Shown here in pieces: positions 30,201 to 32,673 of a stretch of DNA of 32,673 nt. The notes under the pieces are model-generated. The model was not told the DNA's origin. It was given only the letters and a program-made list of their open reading frames with translations, and made no database searches. Source of the stretch: Anaerolineae bacterium (GTDB taxonomy: Bacteria; Chloroflexota; Anaerolineae; J102); contig JALXCB010000194.1 of assembly GCA_026991225.1 (NCBI GenBank), positions 1-32,673 on the forward strand, written 5' to 3'. Within the stretch, counting starts at the first letter, position 1. Each line of letters opens with the position of its first letter. The position numbers and the translations under genes are program-made.

Positions 30201-31498
30201 GCGTCCAGGTTGGCCCCCAGCCCGCGCAGGGTTTCCACAAAGCCGGGGAAGGAGTCGGCCGCGCAGGCGATGTCTTCGACCACGGTGGTGCCGTCCGCGG
30301 CCAGGCCGGCAATGGTCAGGGCCATGGCCAGCCGATGGTCGCCGTGGGACCAGACGAGCGCGCCTTTCAGCCGCGTGGGGCCGTGCACGACGAAGCCGTC
30401 GGGCCGTTCCTCGATGTCTGCGCCCAGCTTACGCAGCTCGGCGACGGTGGTGGCGATGCGGTCGGTCTCTTTCACCCGCAATTCCCCCGCGTCCCGCACG
30501 ACGGTCTCGCCCCGGGCCTGGGTGGCGATGACTGCGAAAACGGGCAGTTCGTCGATCATGGTCACGATCTGGTCGCCTTGCAGGGTGATTGCTTTGAGTG
30601 CTGTGGGGCGGATGTGAAGGTCGCCCACGGGTTCGCCGCCGCTCTCGCGCCAGTTCGTCAGGGTGACGTCCGCGCCCATGGCGATGAGGGCGTCGAGCAG
30701 CCCGCGGCGGGTGGGATTGACGCCCACGCCCAGGATGTGGATGTCGCTGCCGGGGAGGATGGCGCCCGCGGCCAGGAGGAAGGCGGCGGAGGAGAAGTCG
30801 CCGGGGATAGTGATGTCGAGGGGCGCGATCTCGCTGGGAGGCTGCTCGGAGCTGATATAATGGCCTTTGCGCAGGATGGGCGCGCCCATGCTGGCCAACA
30901 TGCGTTCGGTGTGGTCGCGGGCCGGGCCGGGTTCGATGACTACGGTCAGGCCCAGGGCGTAGAGGCCGGCGAGGAGGATGGCGCTTTTGACCTGGGCGCT
31001 GGCCACGGGCAGTTCGTATTCGATCCCGCGTAAGGGGGAGCCGATGATGGCCAGGGGGAGCAGACGGCCTTCATCCCGACCGACGATCTGCGCTCCCATC
31101 CTCCGCAACGGCTCGGTGATGCGCCCCATGGGGCGTTTGCGCAGTTGGGGGTTGCCCGCCAGCACGCTGAAAAAATCCTGTCCCGCCAGCAGGCCCGCGA
31201 CCAGGCGGGCTGTGGTGCCGCTGTTGCGGCAATCCAGCACCTCTTCCGGCTCCTGCAGGCCGTGCAGGCCCCGCCCATGCACCAGCCATTCCCCGGCGTC
31301 GGTCTCCCGCACCTCAACGCCCAGCTTGCGCGCCACGTCCAGGGTGGCCAGGGTGTCGCCGCTGCGCAGGGCGTTGCGCACGCGGCTGACGCCGTCGGCG
31401 ATGGCGCCGAAGAGGAGGGCGCGGTGGGTAATGGATTTGTCGGCGGGGACGGTGGTGCGGCCTCGCAGCGGGCCGGGGGTGATGATGAGCTGGTCCAT
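30197..31498 (-). CDS. aroA: 3-phosphoshikimate 1-carboxyvinyltransferase (EPSP synthase)
   Basis: 433 residues from ATG 31498 (MDQLIITPGPLRGRTTVPADKSITHRALLFG). It transfers enolpyruvyl from PEP to shikimate-3-phosphate, two steps after the AroKB products. Motifs are PADKSITHRALL, LDCRNSGTTARL, GNPQLRKRPMGRI, VKSAILLAGL, DFSSAAFLLAAG, and the C-terminal ELRVKETDRI and HGDHRLAMAL. The NSGTT and (G)xxxLxxRPM form resembles Bacillus-type more than E. coli-type enzymes. The track start adds 28 residues that cross the promoter. A -35/-10 pair seven bases before ATG and no Shine-Dalgarno suggest a leaderless message. It overlaps the protease start; coupling to an exported protease is odd. Confidence 0.95.
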   Translation of the reverse strand: MDQLIITPGPLRGRTTVPADKSITHRALLFGAIADGVSRVRNALRSGDTLATLDVARKLGVEVRETDAGEWLVHGRGLHGLQEPEEVLDCRNSGTTARLVAGLLAGQDFFSVLAGNPQLRKRPMGRITEPLRRMGAQIVGRDEGRLLPLAIIGSPLRGIEYELPVASAQVKSAILLAGLYALGLTVVIEPGPARDHTERMLASMGAPILRKGHYISSEQPPSEIAPLDITIPGDFSSAAFLLAAGAILPGSDIHILGVGVNPTRRGLLDALIAMGADVTLTNWRESGGEPVGDLHIRPTALKAITLQGDQIVTMIDELPVFAVIATQARGETVVRDAGELRVKETDRIATTVAELRKLGADIEERPDGFVVHGPTRLKGALVWSHGDHRLAMALTIAGLAADGTTVVEDIACAADSFPGFVETLRGLGANLDA

Positions 31499-31505
31499 GG
31501 CGGAT

Positions 31506-31534
31506 ATGCTATCACCAATGCGGGGGGAATGCAA
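31506..31534 (-). promoter_or_regulatory. aroA promoter, probably leaderless
   Basis: On minus TTGCAT, 17-base spacer, TAGCAT, then ATCCGCC and ATG. The start of transcription is expected at or next to the ATG. The gap of 7 bases is identical to that of the response-regulator gene at 24065. Confidence 0.45.
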
Positions 31535-31537
31535 TCT

Positions 31538-31675
31538 GCTATGAAAATAGAGCCACGAAGGCGCGAAGGAAAGCGAAGGCACGAAGAAAAAAGACTGAAG
31601 ACTAAAGACTGAAGATTATCTGCGGAAATCAGCGTTGCATCTGCGTCATCTGCGTTCTCATTTTCATCGGTATCG
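31538..31675. repeat. Chimeric element: CACGAAG left arm, GCAGATGAC right arm
   Basis: GCTATGAAAATAGAGCCACGAAGGCGCGAAGG is the left arm, then GACTGAAGACTAAAGACTGAAGA, then the right arm ATTATCTGCGGAAATCAGCG...GCATCTGCGTCATCTGCGTTCTCATTTTCATCGG. The arms belong to different families (A and C) but the ends (CTATGAAAATAG and CCGATGAAAATG) still match as an inverted pair. Confidence 0.65.
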
Positions 31676-31698
31676 GCGCGCCGCCGCGCGTGGTACCT

Positions 31699-31752
31699 GC
31701 TATGAAAATGGATTTGGGAAACCGGGAAACCGGTACACCAGTAGACCGGGAT
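31699..31752. repeat. GCTATGAAAAT end plus half of a GGAAACCGG palindrome (family D)
   Basis: GCTATGAAAATGGATTTGGGAAACCGGGAAACCGGTACACCAGTAGACCGGGA. Only one arm is present. It ends directly at the stop codon of the next minus-strand gene (TGA ATCCCGGTCTACTGG on minus). Confidence 0.6.
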
Positions 31753-32673
31753 TCAGGGATGGTTGATGACCAGGGGCTGGTAGAGGCGCAGGGGTTTGGG
31801 GATTTCGTTGGGATAGGTCATGAGCAGGGGCGGGATGGCCTGGGTGGTGCCCAGGAGCAAGGTGCCGGGTTGGTCGCTCCGCCACCAGAAGGCCCCATCT
31901 TCCGCCTGGAAGCTGAGCAGCGCCTGCACCGCGTTCTGATCGCGGGTGAAGAGGGGGCCTTCCGGGTCCCAGCCCACAGCGATGAGGCCCTCTGTCACCA
32001 GGGCGGTGGAGTCTACATTGCTGACTTCATCTCCGTAGATGCCGCTGAGCTCCCAGCCGCCGTCGTCGTTCTGCATGGCCCGCAGTCGGGCGATGCACTG
32101 GCTCGCCGCGGGGTGGTCGGGGCGGCCCGCCGCGGCGAAGGCCTGCAACGTGCGGCCAGAAGTGTCGGTGTCGGAGGCGGTGGCGTTGGGGTCGATGGGC
32201 CAGCCCCAGCAGCCGTCGGGGTTTTGGGCCGCGGCCAGGGCGTCCACCGCTTTGGCGGGGATGGGGCGTCCGGCCCGGGCCAGGGCGATGATGGCCATGT
32301 CGTTGCGGAAGAGGTTGTATGCGTGGTAGTAGCCGGTGGCGGGGTCGTATTCGTCCTCGATGAAGGCGATGAGGTCGGTTCCGGCGAAGTGGCGGGGGTC
32401 TTTGCCCGCGGCCAGGGCCGCGCGCAAGACTTTGGCGCCTTCGCCCGCGTCTTTGCGCGTCAAGCTCTGAAAGGCGCTCTCGCAACGGTCGAGGAGGCTG
32501 GCTCCTTCACGGGTCCAGTCTGGGCCGTCGGGGTTTTGCCCGGCGAGGGCGACGACGTAGGTCGCGTCGCAGAGGGACATGCCTTTGATTTCGTCGGTTG
32601 CGAACTGGCCGTGGAGCCAGTCGATGGCGCGGGCGACCGCGGCTTCGCGCTGTGGGCGGGTGGTGGCGGGGGA
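31753..32673 (-). CDS. Prenyltransferase/squalene-cyclase-like alpha/alpha-toroid protein, 5' end outside window
   Basis: The frame stays open from the track's ATG at 32580 to the right edge, adding ...AVARAIDWLHGQFATDEIKG, so the gene is cut at its 5' end and 32580 is internal. At least 306 residues are visible. Repeats typical of squalene-hopene-cyclase/prenyltransferase toroids are seen: LAAAQNPDGCWGWP, RLRAMQNDDGGWELSG, LLSFQAEDGAFWWRS, each with Q..DG..W. Between them lie Ser/Thr-Ala helices (SNVDSTALVTEGLIAVG). The catalytic DXDD of squalene cyclases is not seen. Similar proteins in Chloroflexota are often secreted and have unknown ligands, so this may be a toroid binding protein rather than an enzyme. 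Confidence 0.8.
   Translation of the reverse strand, partial: SPATTRPQREAAVARAIDWLHGQFATDEIKGMSLCDATYVVALAGQNPDGPDWTREGASLLDRCESAFQSLTRKDAGEGAKVLRAALAAGKDPRHFAGTDLIAFIEDEYDPATGYYHAYNLFRNDMAIIALARAGRPIPAKAVDALAAAQNPDGCWGWPIDPNATASDTDTSGRTLQAFAAAGRPDHPAASQCIARLRAMQNDDGGWELSGIYGDEVSNVDSTALVTEGLIAVGWDPEGPLFTRDQNAVQALLSFQAEDGAFWWRSDQPGTLLLGTTQAIPPLLMTYPNEIPKPLRLYQPLVINHP

Overview
This window is high-GC bacterial chromosome with no rRNA, tRNA, CRISPR array, phage or insertion-sequence transposase that I can see. The gene set suggests a Chloroflexota bacterium, perhaps Anaerolineae-like: a fused shikimate kinase/3-dehydroquinate synthase, an EGY-like M50 protease, DUF456, DUF1361 and DUF4173 membrane proteins, and secreted LVIVD and FG-GAP proteins. 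That placement is an inference from gene content, not from a marker gene.

Layout, left to right. A long minus-strand LVIVD beta-propeller protein runs off the left edge; it has no stop in the window and so is missing from the ORF track. Next, all on the minus strand, come DUF456, aroKB-nnrE, a YfcE-like phosphoesterase, and an M50 protease overlapping a VanZ-like protein. A secretion/surface block follows: sulfotransferase, FG-GAP/UnbV lipoprotein, sulfotransferase, a four-repeat exported surface protein, and a protein resembling the PEP-synthase phosphohistidine domain. The strand then switches to plus for yebC-ruvC-(hicB)-ruvA, cinA/pncC and sucCD. DUF1361 and DUF4173 proteins are on minus. 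A divergent response regulator/histidine kinase pair is on plus. After a roughly 930 bp repeat island come, on minus, aroA - subtilisin-like protease - lipoprotein (listed 5' to 3'), and a terpene-cyclase-like alpha/alpha-toroid protein cut by the right edge.

How genes work together: aroKB and aroA serve the shikimate pathway; ruvC and ruvA serve Holliday-junction processing with yebC upstream; sucC and sucD form succinyl-CoA synthetase; the regulator and kinase are a two-component system with a 4-base overlap. Many gene pairs overlap by ATGA/GTGA/TTGA, indicating tight operons.

The most unusual feature is between the genes. Most larger intergenic gaps carry modular palindromic elements whose arms repeat short words (CACGAAG, ACACGGAT, GCAGATGAC, GTAATGCG, GGAAACCGG) or hairpin clusters with TTCA/TGAA-type loops. 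Several share terminal motifs (GTAACTGCTAACGT or GCTATGAAAATAG), occur nested or as half-and-half chimeras, and supply the stop codon of neighbouring genes (at least vanZ-like, yfcE-like, nnrE, ruvA and one sulfotransferase). This looks like a population of non-autonomous mobile elements that insert at gene 3' ends. It is the strongest candidate here for something undescribed.
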